Shown: one piece after another, positions 1 through 7,004 of the stretch
Position numbering within the stretch: the first letter of the stretch is position 1
Layout of the letters: each line of letters opens with the position of its first letter
NCBI GenBank assembly: GCA_011525265.1
Contig: WTHV01000095.1
Coordinates: 1-9,196, forward strand
Source: Alphaproteobacteria bacterium
GTDB taxonomy: Bacteria > Pseudomonadota > Alphaproteobacteria > Puniceispirillales > Puniceispirillaceae
Reading direction: 5' to 3'
DNA: 9,196 bases
Notes under the pieces: generated by a model
Database searches by the model: none
What the model was told of the DNA's origin: nothing
Seen by the model: the letters and a program-made list of their open reading frames with translations, nothing else
Translations under genes and position numbers: made by a program

Positions 1-141
1 GTCGCAAAGGCCTGTGGTCTTGTGCCAGATTTGCCAACCCATCTATCAGATTTGATGGATAGGGAAGAGCGATTTGAGGTTGTCGAAAATGATTTGGCAA
101 CTGTGCAATCTCATCTCAAAGCCACAAGGCGCGGCGCATGA
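1..141 (+). CDS. thrC: Threonine synthase, C-terminal end (partial)
   Basis: Reading frame 1 is open from the left edge to a TGA and gives 46 residues; the rest of the gene lies outside the window. The visible tail contains LPTHLSDLMDREERF followed by a short helical segment, which resembles the C-terminus of bacterial threonine synthase, where a 'LP.HL.DL..REER' segment is typical. Threonine synthase is a PLP enzyme that converts O-phosphohomoserine to threonine. The identification rests on this short tail plus context: in alphaproteobacteria thrC is commonly followed by an M16 peptidase gene, as here. The stop overlaps the next start in an ATGA, so the two are probably translationally coupled. 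Catalytic residues are not in view. Confidence 0.8.
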   Translation, partial: VAKACGLVPDLPTHLSDLMDREERFEVVENDLATVQSHLKATRRGA

Positions 142-1397
142 GTGTAAGATTATCAACCCTGTCAAATGGCCTGACTGTTGCAAGCCTGACAATGGCTGGC
201 GCGCATTCTGTGAATGTCGGCATTTGGATTAAGGCAGGTGGACGTGACGAGCTTGCCTCAGAACATGGCATTGCCCATATGCTAGAACATATGGCTTTCA
301 AAGGCACAAAGCGGCGCTCATCTAAAGAGATTGCTGTTGAGGTTGAATCTGTTGGCGGCTATATGAACGCGCATACAGCGCGCGAAGAGACAGCCTATTA
401 TATTCGTATCTTGCCAGAGCATATGCCTTTGGCTGTGGATGTGTTGTTTGATATTCTTAACCATTCCACCATGCCAGATGAAGAGATTGAGCGTGAGCGT
501 GGGGTGATTTTACAAGAAATAGGCCAGTCACTTGATACGCCTGATGATGTGGTGTTTGAGAATTTCTCAGCTGCCTCTTATCAAGGTCATAAGCTTGGTG
601 ATTCTATTCTTGGTACGGCAGAGAGTGTGAAGGGCTTTTCAAGACAAGATCTTGAAGGGTTTATGGCACGCTATTATGGTGGTGAGCAGATGCTATTAGT
701 CGCTTCTGGTGCGGTTGAGCATGATGCGCTTGTCTGTGAAGCAGAGCGCCATATCAAAGATGTCCGCTCTGCTATTACCCCGTCTCGTGATAAGCCGCTA
801 TGGACGGGAGGGCGCATTATTGAGACACGCCAATTAGAGCAAAGTCATGTTATTGCAGGCTTCGCTGCCCCTGCGGCAACAGATAGTGATCGCTATGCAT
901 TGATGCTCTTATCAAACCTTTATGGGGGCGGGATGGCGTCTCGTCTGTTCCAACAAGTGCGCGAACAGCGTGGTCTTTGCTATTCGATATTCTCTTTTGC
1001 ACAGATGTTCTCAGATGCCGGTGTGTTTGGCATATATGCCGGCACAGCCGCAGAAGATGTGAATGAGATGCTTACTGTCTCAAGCGCCGCCTTGCAAGAT
1101 ATGAAACATGATATGAGCGATGAAGAAATAGAGCGTGGTAAGTCACAAATGCGCGCCTCTATTTTGATGGGACAGGAATCTGTTTCTGGCACAACAGAAG
1201 CGATTGCACGCCAATTATTACTCTTTGGGCAGGTACGCTCAGCAGAGGAAGTCGCACATAGTGTTAGCCAGCTGACCAAAGATGATGTCGTGCGTATCAT
1301 TGGCCGACTGACAGATGATGTGGCACCTGCGATCAGTGTTATCGGCCCAAGTGATAAAGTCATGGGCAATGATCAGCTGAAAAGCCTCTTATCCTAG
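138..1397 (+). CDS. M16 family zinc metallopeptidase (processing-peptidase-like)
   Basis: A 419-residue protein of normal length for the single-unit bacterial M16B peptidases related to mitochondrial processing peptidase beta. The inverted zinc motif HxxEH is intact as HMLEH (H47, E50, H51), and a further zinc-ligand glutamate is present at E127 in ERGVILQEI, at the expected distance. The C-terminal half carries the glycine-rich segment GGGMASRLFQ (about 263-272) and the R/Y signature RGLCYS (278-283), which in the family helps bind substrate. Both halves of the clamshell fold are therefore present and the protein should be catalytically active. No signal peptide is visible, so it is probably cytoplasmic. 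The start is the ATG inside the thrC stop (ATGA); an AAGG about 9 bases upstream lies within thrC. The natural substrate of these bacterial enzymes is generally unknown. The gene ends convergently on yqgE with overlapping stop codons. Confidence 0.93.
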   Translation: MSVRLSTLSNGLTVASLTMAGAHSVNVGIWIKAGGRDELASEHGIAHMLEHMAFKGTKRRSSKEIAVEVESVGGYMNAHTAREETAYYIRILPEHMPLAVDVLFDILNHSTMPDEEIERERGVILQEIGQSLDTPDDVVFENFSAASYQGHKLGDSILGTAESVKGFSRQDLEGFMARYYGGEQMLLVASGAVEHDALVCEAERHIKDVRSAITPSRDKPLWTGGRIIETRQLEQSHVIAGFAAPAATDSDRYALMLLSNLYGGGMASRLFQQVREQRGLCYSIFSFAQMFSDAGVFGIYAGTAAEDVNEMLTVSSAALQDMKHDMSDEEIERGKSQMRASILMGQESVSGTTEAIARQLLLFGQVRSAEEVAHSVSQLTKDDVVRIIGRLTDDVAPAISVIGPSDKVMGNDQLKSLLS

Positions 1398-1987
1398 GCT
1401 GAGCCTGATTTGGGTGAGAGTGTTGCCGCGTTAAAACCAGCAAGGGCAAAGCATTTATCCCATAAGGCCTCTGGCGGTGTGTGAAAGATAAATTCCAGTG
1501 AGGCGGTTGTGTGGAACCATAGCCCCTCACGCAATTCTGATTCTAATTGGCCCTTATCCCAGCCAGCATAGCCAAGCATGATCCGGTGATGGCTCGGGCC
1601 TGTGCCTGCCGCAATCTCATTAATCATAGAGAGCTGTGTACTCATACCCATATCTGAGCCAACGGGGAGGGAATCTGGAAGCATCTGATCAGAAGAATGC
1701 ATAACAAAGCCACGCCCACTTTCAACAGGCCCACCAGCATAAATCGGCACATCCCCGTCAAAAAAGGCTCTTTTTAGCTGAAGCTTTTTGCGCAAAGAAT
1801 TAAGGTCAAGATGGGGCATCACCTTGTTGATAACGAGCCCCATAGCCGCCTCATTATCATGCTGACACATCAGAATAACAGATTGCTTGAAGCGCTCATC
1901 ATCCATATGCGGCATTGCAACAAGCAATTGGCCACGAATAGAGTTCAAAATTTCAACATTTTTGGTTATCATATTGCTATCATCCAT
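1394..1987 (-). CDS. yqgE: YqgE/AlgH family protein (UPF0301)
   Basis: A 197-residue protein matching the YqgE/AlgH family along its whole length. Conserved segments are GQLLVAMP (19-26), the ERFKQSVILMCQH stretch followed by AMGLVINK (48-55), YAGGPVESGRGFVMH (83-97) and the family hallmark GYAGWDKGQLESEL (139-152). AlgH was first linked to alginate regulation in Pseudomonas, but the biochemical role of the family is not settled, so only the family name is safe. The protein has no signal peptide or membrane segment and should be cytoplasmic. The ATG at 1987 has no clear Shine-Dalgarno; an internal ATG five codons later is possible. It is divergent from the DsbD gene and convergent with the M16 protease gene. 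Confidence 0.9.
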   Translation of the reverse strand: MDDSNMITKNVEILNSIRGQLLVAMPHMDDERFKQSVILMCQHDNEAAMGLVINKVMPHLDLNSLRKKLQLKRAFFDGDVPIYAGGPVESGRGFVMHSSDQMLPDSLPVGSDMGMSTQLSMINEIAAGTGPSHHRIMLGYAGWDKGQLESELREGLWFHTTASLEFIFHTPPEALWDKCFALAGFNAATLSPKSGSA

Positions 1988-2049
1988 CAGCGCTTAGACT
2001 AGCCAGTCATGTGGCCTATTAAAGAGCGATTCAGACTTAGACGCAATGT

Positions 2050-2054
2050 AAGAG
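2050..2054 (+). promoter_or_regulatory. Ribosome-binding site choosing the dsbD start
   Basis: AAGAG lies 8 bases before the ATG at 2063. The earlier in-frame ATG at 2009 has no purine-rich sequence before it, so this site favours the inner start, which also puts the signal peptide at the very N-terminus. Confidence 0.5.
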
Positions 2055-2062
2055 CAATAAAA

Positions 2063-3991
2063 ATGCGATTTATGACCATTCTCATTATGCTGCTAGCCAG
2101 TTTTGCTGTGTCTTTTAAAGCACAAGCTGCTGAGAGCGCATGGTTTGAGCATGAGTTTGTGAAAATGCGACTCATCAGTGCCAGTGAAACAGCAGGTGAG
2201 AGTGGGGATTTATCGCTTGGCCTTGAAATGCAGTTAAAAGAGGGCTGGAAGACCTATTGGCGCACGCCAGGTGATGCTGGTCTTCCGACGCAAATTTTTG
2301 TTGATCCTATTGCCATGGCTGGCACAGTTGCAAAGCTGCACTATCCAACACCAAAGCGCTTTTCATTATTTGGCCTTGATACATTTGGCTATGGGACGCG
2401 CGTGATTTTGCCCCTTGATATGCGCCTAGGTGCGGCATTTCAGGCACAGAACATTACCCTTACAGTCGAAGCACTTGTTTGTTCTGATATTTGTGTGCCT
2501 GTTCAAGGGCCTTTATCTCTGTCACTTGAAAAAGGGCCATTACGCCCCTCAATCTATAGCCAAGAGCTTGCAAAAATCCGCGCGCTATTGCCGAAGCAGA
2601 CAGATAATTTTGCTGCCCTATCATTGGCTGATAAGACGCAAGACCAAGAGGGGCAAGGGCATTTACTTGTCACACTTAACCAGCCAATGACTGTGAAAGA
2701 TATCCTTGTTGAAGGGCTGGTAGGTGCTAGTTTTGCCGCACCAGAGGCATTATCAGATAGGCGCTATCTTTTACGTCTTATTGGCGGGCAGGTGAAGCCG
2801 CAAAAGGGTGATGACATTGTGCTGACCATTGATGGGGCAGATGCTGATTTTGAGGTCTCAGCCACAATAGGGCAGGCAAGCTCTGTCTCTAATTATGAGC
2901 AGGTAACACAGACAGCAGCGCCCTCCTTGCCATTCTGGCTGATTGCTTTTTTGGGTGGTGTTATTTTGAATTTCATGCCGTGCGTCTTGCCTGTGCTGTC
3001 CTTGAAACTAGCATCCCTCATCTCGATGGGGGGACAAAAGCCGGCTTATGTTCGGGTAAGGTTTTTGACAAGTGCCGCAGGTATTATCAGCTCCTTTGTT
3101 CTGATTGCAGTATTTTTGTACGCCCTTCGTGCGCTTGGTGGGCAAGTGGGATGGGGCATCCAATTCCAAAGTCCGCTTTTCCTTGGGGCATTGCTCCTTA
3201 TCACAGCGCTATTTACCTTATCATTATTTGAGGTTGTGCATTTGCGCACACCTGCCTTTGTGCAAGCATTTTTGCCGCGCAGGAACACGCCATCTGATGC
3301 GCCTGATAGGCCGCGTGAATTAGCAGGTGATTTTGGGGCAGGGATGCTTGCGACCATATTGGCAACCCCTTGTTCAGCACCCTTTGTTGGTACCGCTATC
3401 TCCTTTGCCCTCTCTCAGTCAAATGCGGTGCTTTTTGGTATGCTTATCATGATGGGGCTTGGGCTTGCCTTGCCATGGTTGCTTGTGGCATTAGCACCGC
3501 AGATGGTGCGCTTTTTGCCAAAGCCAGGGGCATGGATGGGCAAGCTGCAAAAAGCACTTGGTGTATTGATGGCGCTGACGGTTTTATGGGTGGGAAGCCT
3601 GTTCTATCATGCTATCTCATCTGTGCAAATAGACGAGGATACCGCTGGTTGGTCAAGCTTTGATAAGGCTATTTTGGCATCTCATATTACCGAAAATAAA
3701 ACCATATTAGTCGATGTCACAGCTGATTGGTGCATTACCTGCAAAGCCAATAAAACACTTGTGCTTGATACCAAGGCGGCGCGTGCGTTATTTGATGCGT
3801 ATGATGTTATTTTACTACGTGCTGATTGGACGCGCCCTGATGAGGCAATCGCTGATTATTTGGCCGCCAATGGTCGTTTTGGAATCCCATTTAATATCGT
3901 CTATGGGCCTGCCGCAAACGCAGGTATCGCTTTGCCAGAAATCCTCACCATCAATACACTGAAAAAGGCATTTGAGGCAGCAAACCGCTAG
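2063..3991 (+). CDS. dsbD: Protein-disulfide reductase, DsbD/ScsB family
   Basis: An inner-membrane thiol:disulfide interchange protein that passes cytosolic reducing power to periplasmic targets. From the ATG at 2063 it is 642 residues. It has a signal peptide ending AQA|AES (about residue 22); a periplasmic N-terminal domain of roughly 23-285 with a CxxxC pair, CSDIC (C140, C144), in the style of ScsB-like rather than enteric DsbD proteins; and a polytopic membrane domain of about 291-520 with at least six hydrophobic segments and the two expected buried cysteines (C307 in FMPCVLP, C437 in ATPCSAP). A C-terminal thioredoxin-like domain carries WCITC (C557, C560). All three redox pairs are intact, so the full electron relay should work. 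An ATG at 2009 would add 18 charged residues before the signal peptide; the better RBS and signal-peptide layout favour 2063. Likely partners are periplasmic isomerases or cytochrome c maturation proteins, none encoded here. Confidence 0.93.
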   Translation: MRFMTILIMLLASFAVSFKAQAAESAWFEHEFVKMRLISASETAGESGDLSLGLEMQLKEGWKTYWRTPGDAGLPTQIFVDPIAMAGTVAKLHYPTPKRFSLFGLDTFGYGTRVILPLDMRLGAAFQAQNITLTVEALVCSDICVPVQGPLSLSLEKGPLRPSIYSQELAKIRALLPKQTDNFAALSLADKTQDQEGQGHLLVTLNQPMTVKDILVEGLVGASFAAPEALSDRRYLLRLIGGQVKPQKGDDIVLTIDGADADFEVSATIGQASSVSNYEQVTQTAAPSLPFWLIAFLGGVILNFMPCVLPVLSLKLASLISMGGQKPAYVRVRFLTSAAGIISSFVLIAVFLYALRALGGQVGWGIQFQSPLFLGALLLITALFTLSLFEVVHLRTPAFVQAFLPRRNTPSDAPDRPRELAGDFGAGMLATILATPCSAPFVGTAISFALSQSNAVLFGMLIMMGLGLALPWLLVALAPQMVRFLPKPGAWMGKLQKALGVLMALTVLWVGSLFYHAISSVQIDEDTAGWSSFDKAILASHITENKTILVDVTADWCITCKANKTLVLDTKAARALFDAYDVILLRADWTRPDEAIADYLAANGRFGIPFNIVYGPAANAGIALPEILTINTLKKAFEAANR

Positions 3992-4034
3992 GCCTATCGG
4001 TGCGTAAAATAGAGCAGAGAAACACCAAGATAAC

Positions 4035-4051
4035 TTTGTCGAAAGGACAAA
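4035..4051 (+). promoter_or_regulatory. Hairpin holding the peroxiredoxin ribosome-binding site
   Basis: TTTGTC (4035-4040) and GACAAA (4046-4051) form a perfect 6-base-pair stem with loop GAAAG. The only good Shine-Dalgarno for the peroxiredoxin, AAAGGA (4042-4047), spans the loop and the first two bases of the 3' arm, 7 bases before the ATG at 4055. The pairing is seen in the sequence; any effect on translation is inference. Confidence 0.4.
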
Positions 4052-4054
4052 AGA

Positions 4055-4534
4055 ATGAGCCTTGAAATTGGTCAAAAAATCCCATCAGCTGAACTGCACG
4101 TCAAGGACGCAGACGGGATTGATGTGTTTGAAACAGTCGCTGGTTTTGCGGGCAAAAAGATCGTCGTCTTTTCTGTGCCAGGCGCCTTTACGCCAACCTG
4201 TTCCATCAAACATTTGCCAAGCTATCTTGAACATTATGAGGCGTTAAAAGACGCTGGTGTTGACGAGATTATCTGCCTGTCTGTTAATGATGCGCATGTG
4301 ATGTATGCGTGGGGCCTTGACCAAAAGGTCGGTGATAAAATTACCATGCTAGCTGATAGTGCAGGCGATTTTTCACAAGCATTGGGTCTTGCTGTTTATA
4401 TGGGGCCTGTCATTGGTACAAGAGCGTCACGAAGTGCCTTTGTGGTCGAAGATGGTGTGATTACCAAGGCATTTGTCGAAGAGCCTATGGTCTATGAGGT
4501 CTCATCTGCTGAAAATGTGCTTGCAAACCTCTAG
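4055..4534 (+). CDS. Peroxiredoxin, Prx5/type II (probably 1-Cys, glutaredoxin or GSH dependent)
   Basis: A 159-residue atypical peroxiredoxin of the Prx5 group, which reduces H2O2 and organic hydroperoxides in the cytosol. The active-site motif PxxxTxxC is intact as PGAFTPTC (P42, T46, peroxidatic C49), with the supporting arginine probably R126 in SRSAF. The only other cysteine is C74 in EIICLSVND, a position corresponding to the non-resolving cysteine of Prx5 proteins. There is no C-terminal resolving cysteine; the end reads YEVSSAENVL, as in plant type II and bacterial glutaredoxin-dependent forms. External thiols (glutaredoxin or glutathione) are therefore the likely reductant. The start has a good RBS, AAAGGA. 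It follows the DsbD gene by 63 bases on the same strand and ends 6 bases from the convergent rnhA stop. No clear promoter is visible in the 63-base gap, so it may be co-transcribed with dsbD. Confidence 0.92.
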   Translation: MSLEIGQKIPSAELHVKDADGIDVFETVAGFAGKKIVVFSVPGAFTPTCSIKHLPSYLEHYEALKDAGVDEIICLSVNDAHVMYAWGLDQKVGDKITMLADSAGDFSQALGLAVYMGPVIGTRASRSAFVVEDGVITKAFVEEPMVYEVSSAENVLANL

Positions 4535-4540
4535 CATCTG

Positions 4541-4987
4541 CTAGCCTTGCTGAAGGCTTTCAGCAGCTTTTCTAGCAAGGCTATCAACCCGTTCATTCTC
4601 ATCATGGCCAGCATGGCCTTTGACCCAGCGCCATTCAATCTGATGGCGCTGTGTTGCTTCATGAAGCTGTTGCCAGAGGTCTTGGTTTTTTACAGGCTGT
4701 TTGCTTGCCGTCTTCCAGCCACGTGCAACCCACCCTTCAAGCCAGTCATTAATGCCTTGAATAACATAACGGCTATCTGTGGTAAGGATAATATGTGAGG
4801 GCTTTTTCAGCTCGTTCAGCGCAAAAATAGCGGCTGATAGCTCCATCCGATTATTGGTCGTATCTGCCTCAGAGCCGCTTAATTCTTTTTCATGCCCACG
4901 CCAACGCAATAAAGCGCCCCAACCACCAGGTCCGGGATTGCCAAGGCATGAACCATCTGAAAATATCTCTACAATATCATCTGACAT
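4541..4987 (-). CDS. rnhA: Ribonuclease HI
   Basis: A 148-residue RNase HI that cuts the RNA strand of RNA-DNA hybrids (R-loops, primer remnants) in the cytoplasm. All catalytic positions are present: D11 in IFSDGSCLGNPGPGGWG, E49 in NRMEL, D71 in TTDSRYV, H125 in KGHAGH and D135 in NERVDSLAR. Length matches the E. coli enzyme, and the basic-protrusion region (about 80-100, including WVARGWKTASKQPVKN) is retained. The start is taken at 4987 because GGAG lies 7 bases upstream and the protein then begins MSDDIVEIFSDG; an upstream in-frame ATG at 5008 would add MVGWRYL and overlap thrB by 7 bases, with no good RBS. It is the last gene of the ispH-thrB-rnhA operon, 14 bases after thrB. Confidence 0.95.
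   Translation of the reverse strand: MSDDIVEIFSDGSCLGNPGPGGWGALLRWRGHEKELSGSEADTTNNRMELSAAIFALNELKKPSHIILTTDSRYVIQGINDWLEGWVARGWKTASKQPVKNQDLWQQLHEATQRHQIEWRWVKGHAGHDENERVDSLARKAAESLQQG
4548..4573 (+). terminator. Possible intrinsic terminator for the peroxiredoxin gene, inside the rnhA 3' end
   Basis: TGCTGAA (4548-4554) and TTCAGCA (4559-4565) form a 7-base-pair stem with loop GGCT, followed by GCTTTTCT. It begins 14 bases after the peroxiredoxin stop and reads as a modest rho-independent terminator on the + strand, although the bases also encode the last codons of rnhA. A larger perfect inverted repeat overlaps it: TAGCCTTGCT (4542-4551) with AGCAAGGCTA (4574-4583). The two structures are mutually exclusive. 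Confidence 0.4.
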
Positions 4988-4994
4988 CAGATAT

Positions 4995-4998
4995 CTCC
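4995..4998 (-). promoter_or_regulatory. Ribosome-binding site choosing the rnhA start
   Basis: On the - strand GGAG lies 7 bases before the ATG at 4987. It sits between that ATG and the longer-frame ATG at 5008, which supports the shorter protein. Confidence 0.6.
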
Positions 4999-5001
4999 AC
5001 C

Positions 5002-5964
5002 CTACCATAACCCATAGGCAGATGCGCCTGTCACACGCGAATGAAAGCGGATTTTACCCCAATATTCCATGGGGTCATGTGGTTTCACCAATGCCTCTTT
5101 GGGGGTGTTAATCCAGTCATAAAGGCGGGTGAGGAAAAACCGAATGGCAGAGCCTGTGCAGAGGATAGGAAGCGCTTCTATCTCTGCCGCACCCAAAGGG
5201 CGAACAGATTGATAGCCGGCAATCAGTGCGGCTGATTTTGTGATATTGAAACTGCCATCTTTCTCAAAGCACCAGCTATTAAGGCAAATGCTCAAATCAT
5301 AGGCTAAGATATCTGTGCAAGCGAAATAAAAGTCAATGACACCAGTCAGCTCATCGCCGACAAACATGACATTATTAGGGAATAGGTCAGCATGAATCGT
5401 GCCAATAGGCAGATTATCTGGCCAACGGTCAATAATATCGCTCACAAGGTCTTTGGTCTGCGCGCGCAACTGAGGTGGCAAATCCTCAGGGTCACGATCG
5501 ATAGAGGCTAATAAAGCCTGCCAGCTATCAGGCCCAAGCGCATTCGGGCGCGTTTGTGTGAAATCAGCTGTTTTCACATGCATCTCAGCCAATATCTTAC
5601 CAAGCTTCTCACATTGCTTTGCCGTGGGGCTGCGATAAGAGACACCATCAAGGAAGCTAAATATCGCGCCAGGACGCCCTGCAAGGCGTTGCAACACGTT
5701 ACCGCCGCTATCAGGGATAGGCAGGGGACAATTAACGCCAGCAGCGCTCAAATGCTGTTTTAAGCCCATAAAAAAGGGCAGGTCAGCTTCATTTGTGCGC
5801 TTCTCATAAAGGGTGAGGATAAAATTATTCTGATCGGTGCGAAGAAGGAAGTTTGAATTCTCCACCCCCTCGGCAATACCAGCCAATGACAGCAATTGGC
5901 CAATATCATAGCGGTCGAGAAGGTCGATAATCTCTTGGTCTTCAATTGTGGTATAAACAGCCAT
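5002..5964 (-). CDS. thrB: Homoserine kinase (ThrB, choline-kinase-like fold)
   Basis: A 320-residue homoserine kinase of the APH/choline-kinase-fold class found in alpha- and gammaproteobacteria, not the GHMP-type ThrB of E. coli. It phosphorylates L-homoserine to O-phosphohomoserine, the substrate of threonine synthase. The nucleotide-binding lobe begins with GIAEGVENSNFLL (about 29-41) and LTLYEKR (50-56). The catalytic loop is HADLFPNN (H191, D193, N197) and the metal-binding aspartate is D211 in GVIDFYFACTD, followed by LAYDL. Length is normal for the family. It is the middle gene of ispH-thrB-rnhA, starting 20 bases after the ispH stop. GAGAG directly before the ATG is too close to be a good RBS; AAAAAGGG a little farther up is more likely. 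Confidence 0.94.
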   Translation of the reverse strand: MAVYTTIEDQEIIDLLDRYDIGQLLSLAGIAEGVENSNFLLRTDQNNFILTLYEKRTNEADLPFFMGLKQHLSAAGVNCPLPIPDSGGNVLQRLAGRPGAIFSFLDGVSYRSPTAKQCEKLGKILAEMHVKTADFTQTRPNALGPDSWQALLASIDRDPEDLPPQLRAQTKDLVSDIIDRWPDNLPIGTIHADLFPNNVMFVGDELTGVIDFYFACTDILAYDLSICLNSWCFEKDGSFNITKSAALIAGYQSVRPLGAAEIEALPILCTGSAIRFFLTRLYDWINTPKEALVKPHDPMEYWGKIRFHSRVTGASAYGLW

Positions 5965-5984
5965 CTCTCACAGTGCCCTTTTTG

Positions 5985-6929
5985 CTATTTGGTCAAAAGT
6001 GATGGTAGCTTAAAGGTCAAATTCTCAGCGATGAAATTCTGATGCTCAATCTGCAATTCAAACCGCGTTGATAATTTGGCAATCACCTCATCCACTAAAA
6101 CCTCAGGTGCGGATGCACCAGCAGATAGACCGATGGTCTGCGCATCATCGAGGATAGATAAATCAAGCGCATCAGCATCTGCAATAAGCTGTGACTCTGC
6201 CGCACCCCCATTTCGTGCCACTTCGACAAGTCGCTTTGAGTTAGACGAATTCTCTGCCCCTATAACAAGGAAAAAATCAGTCTGAGGTGCAAGCTCTTTG
6301 ACCGCTTGTTGGCGGTTGGTTGTGGCATAGCAAATATCTTCCCCTCGCGGGCCTGAAATATCAGGAAAGCGGTGCTGTAGGGCAGATATGATTTGCCCTG
6401 TATCATCCACAGATAAGGTTGTTTGTGTCGCAAAAGCCAGTTTCGCATTGGCCGGTGGCTCGACGGTGAGCGCATCTTCGAGCGTCTCAATGAGAGTCAT
6501 TGAGCCTTCTTCAACTTGACCCATTGTGCCAATGACCTCAGGGTGGCCAGCATGGCCGATAAGAAAAATGTGATGACCTTGTTTTTCATGGCGTTCTGCC
6601 TCGATATGTACCTTGGTCACAAGCGGGCAGGTGGCATCAAGCGCAATCATATTCTCATCTGCTGCGCGTTCATGCACAGACTTTGCCACACCATGTGCAG
6701 AGAAAATCACAGGTGCGCCAGTTGGCACCTCATCAAGCTCTTTGACAAAGACAGCGCCTTTGGCGGCTAAATCACCAACCACACGCTTATTATGCACAAT
6801 CTCATGTCGTACATAGACAGGGGCACCATATTTTTCTAGTGCGACCTCAACAATGCGGATGGCGCGGTCAACGCCGGCACAAAAACCACGAGGTGCGGCG
6901 AGTATTAATGTCTTTTTTAACTTGTCCAT
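5985..6929 (-). CDS. ispH: 4-hydroxy-3-methylbut-2-enyl diphosphate reductase
   Basis: A 314-residue IspH (LytB), the last enzyme of the MEP isoprenoid pathway, reducing HMBPP to IPP and DMAPP with a [4Fe-4S] cluster. The three cluster cysteines are C17 (APRGFCAGVDRAI), C101 (DATCPLVTK) and C200 (GEDICYATTNRQ), spaced as in E. coli. The conserved histidines H46 (EIVHN), H79 (FSAHGVAKSV) and H129 in GHAGHPEV, the proton-relay glutamate E131 and the SSNSKRLVEVA segment (about 228-238) are all present, so the enzyme looks complete. It is the first gene of the ispH-thrB-rnhA operon. Its 5' region is shared with the divergent lipoprotein gene. The RBS before the ATG at 6929 is weak (TTAGAG, 4 bases away). 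Confidence 0.96.
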   Translation of the reverse strand: MDKLKKTLILAAPRGFCAGVDRAIRIVEVALEKYGAPVYVRHEIVHNKRVVGDLAAKGAVFVKELDEVPTGAPVIFSAHGVAKSVHERAADENMIALDATCPLVTKVHIEAERHEKQGHHIFLIGHAGHPEVIGTMGQVEEGSMTLIETLEDALTVEPPANAKLAFATQTTLSVDDTGQIISALQHRFPDISGPRGEDICYATTNRQQAVKELAPQTDFFLVIGAENSSNSKRLVEVARNGGAAESQLIADADALDLSILDDAQTIGLSAGASAPEVLVDEVIAKLSTRFELQIEHQNFIAENLTFKLPSLLTK

Positions 6930-6935
6930 AGTGCT

Positions 6936-6980
6936 CTAATTGCGCGATAAGGGTATAGGTGTCAATTCTATGATATCATA
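6936..6980. promoter_or_regulatory. Divergent ispH/lipoprotein control region with a 12-base palindrome
   Basis: The 87 bases between the two divergent starts hold a consensus -35 hexamer TTGACA on the - strand (6960-6965), pointing at ispH. The matching -10 is poor: AATTAG at 18-base spacing (6936-6941) is the best visible. Next to the -35 is a perfect palindrome TATGATATCATA (6969-6980), which could be an operator or simply AT-rich promoter DNA for the + strand gene. Promoter activity is inference. Confidence 0.28.
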
Positions 6981-7004
6981 ATCATACGCTTTTGGCAGAC
7001 AAAT

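Noticed and set aside
980..1369. 129-codon open frame on the - strand inside the M16 protease gene
   Set aside because: It is fully antisense to a gene with intact catalytic motifs, its product is low-complexity Ser/Ala/Ile-rich and resembles no family, and it has no supporting context.
1383..1400. AGCCT...AGGCT inverted repeat at the protease/yqgE junction as a terminator
   Set aside because: The stem is only 5 base pairs with an 8-base loop and no T-tract on either strand.
3046..3357. 103-codon open frame on the - strand within the dsbD membrane domain
   Set aside because: It is antisense to conserved membrane segments and the buried DsbD cysteine region, with no RBS or family resemblance.
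3972..4010. TTGAGG and TAAAAT as a promoter for the peroxiredoxin gene
   Set aside because: The two hexamers are 27 bases apart, far from the normal 16-18, so they do not make a sigma-70 promoter.
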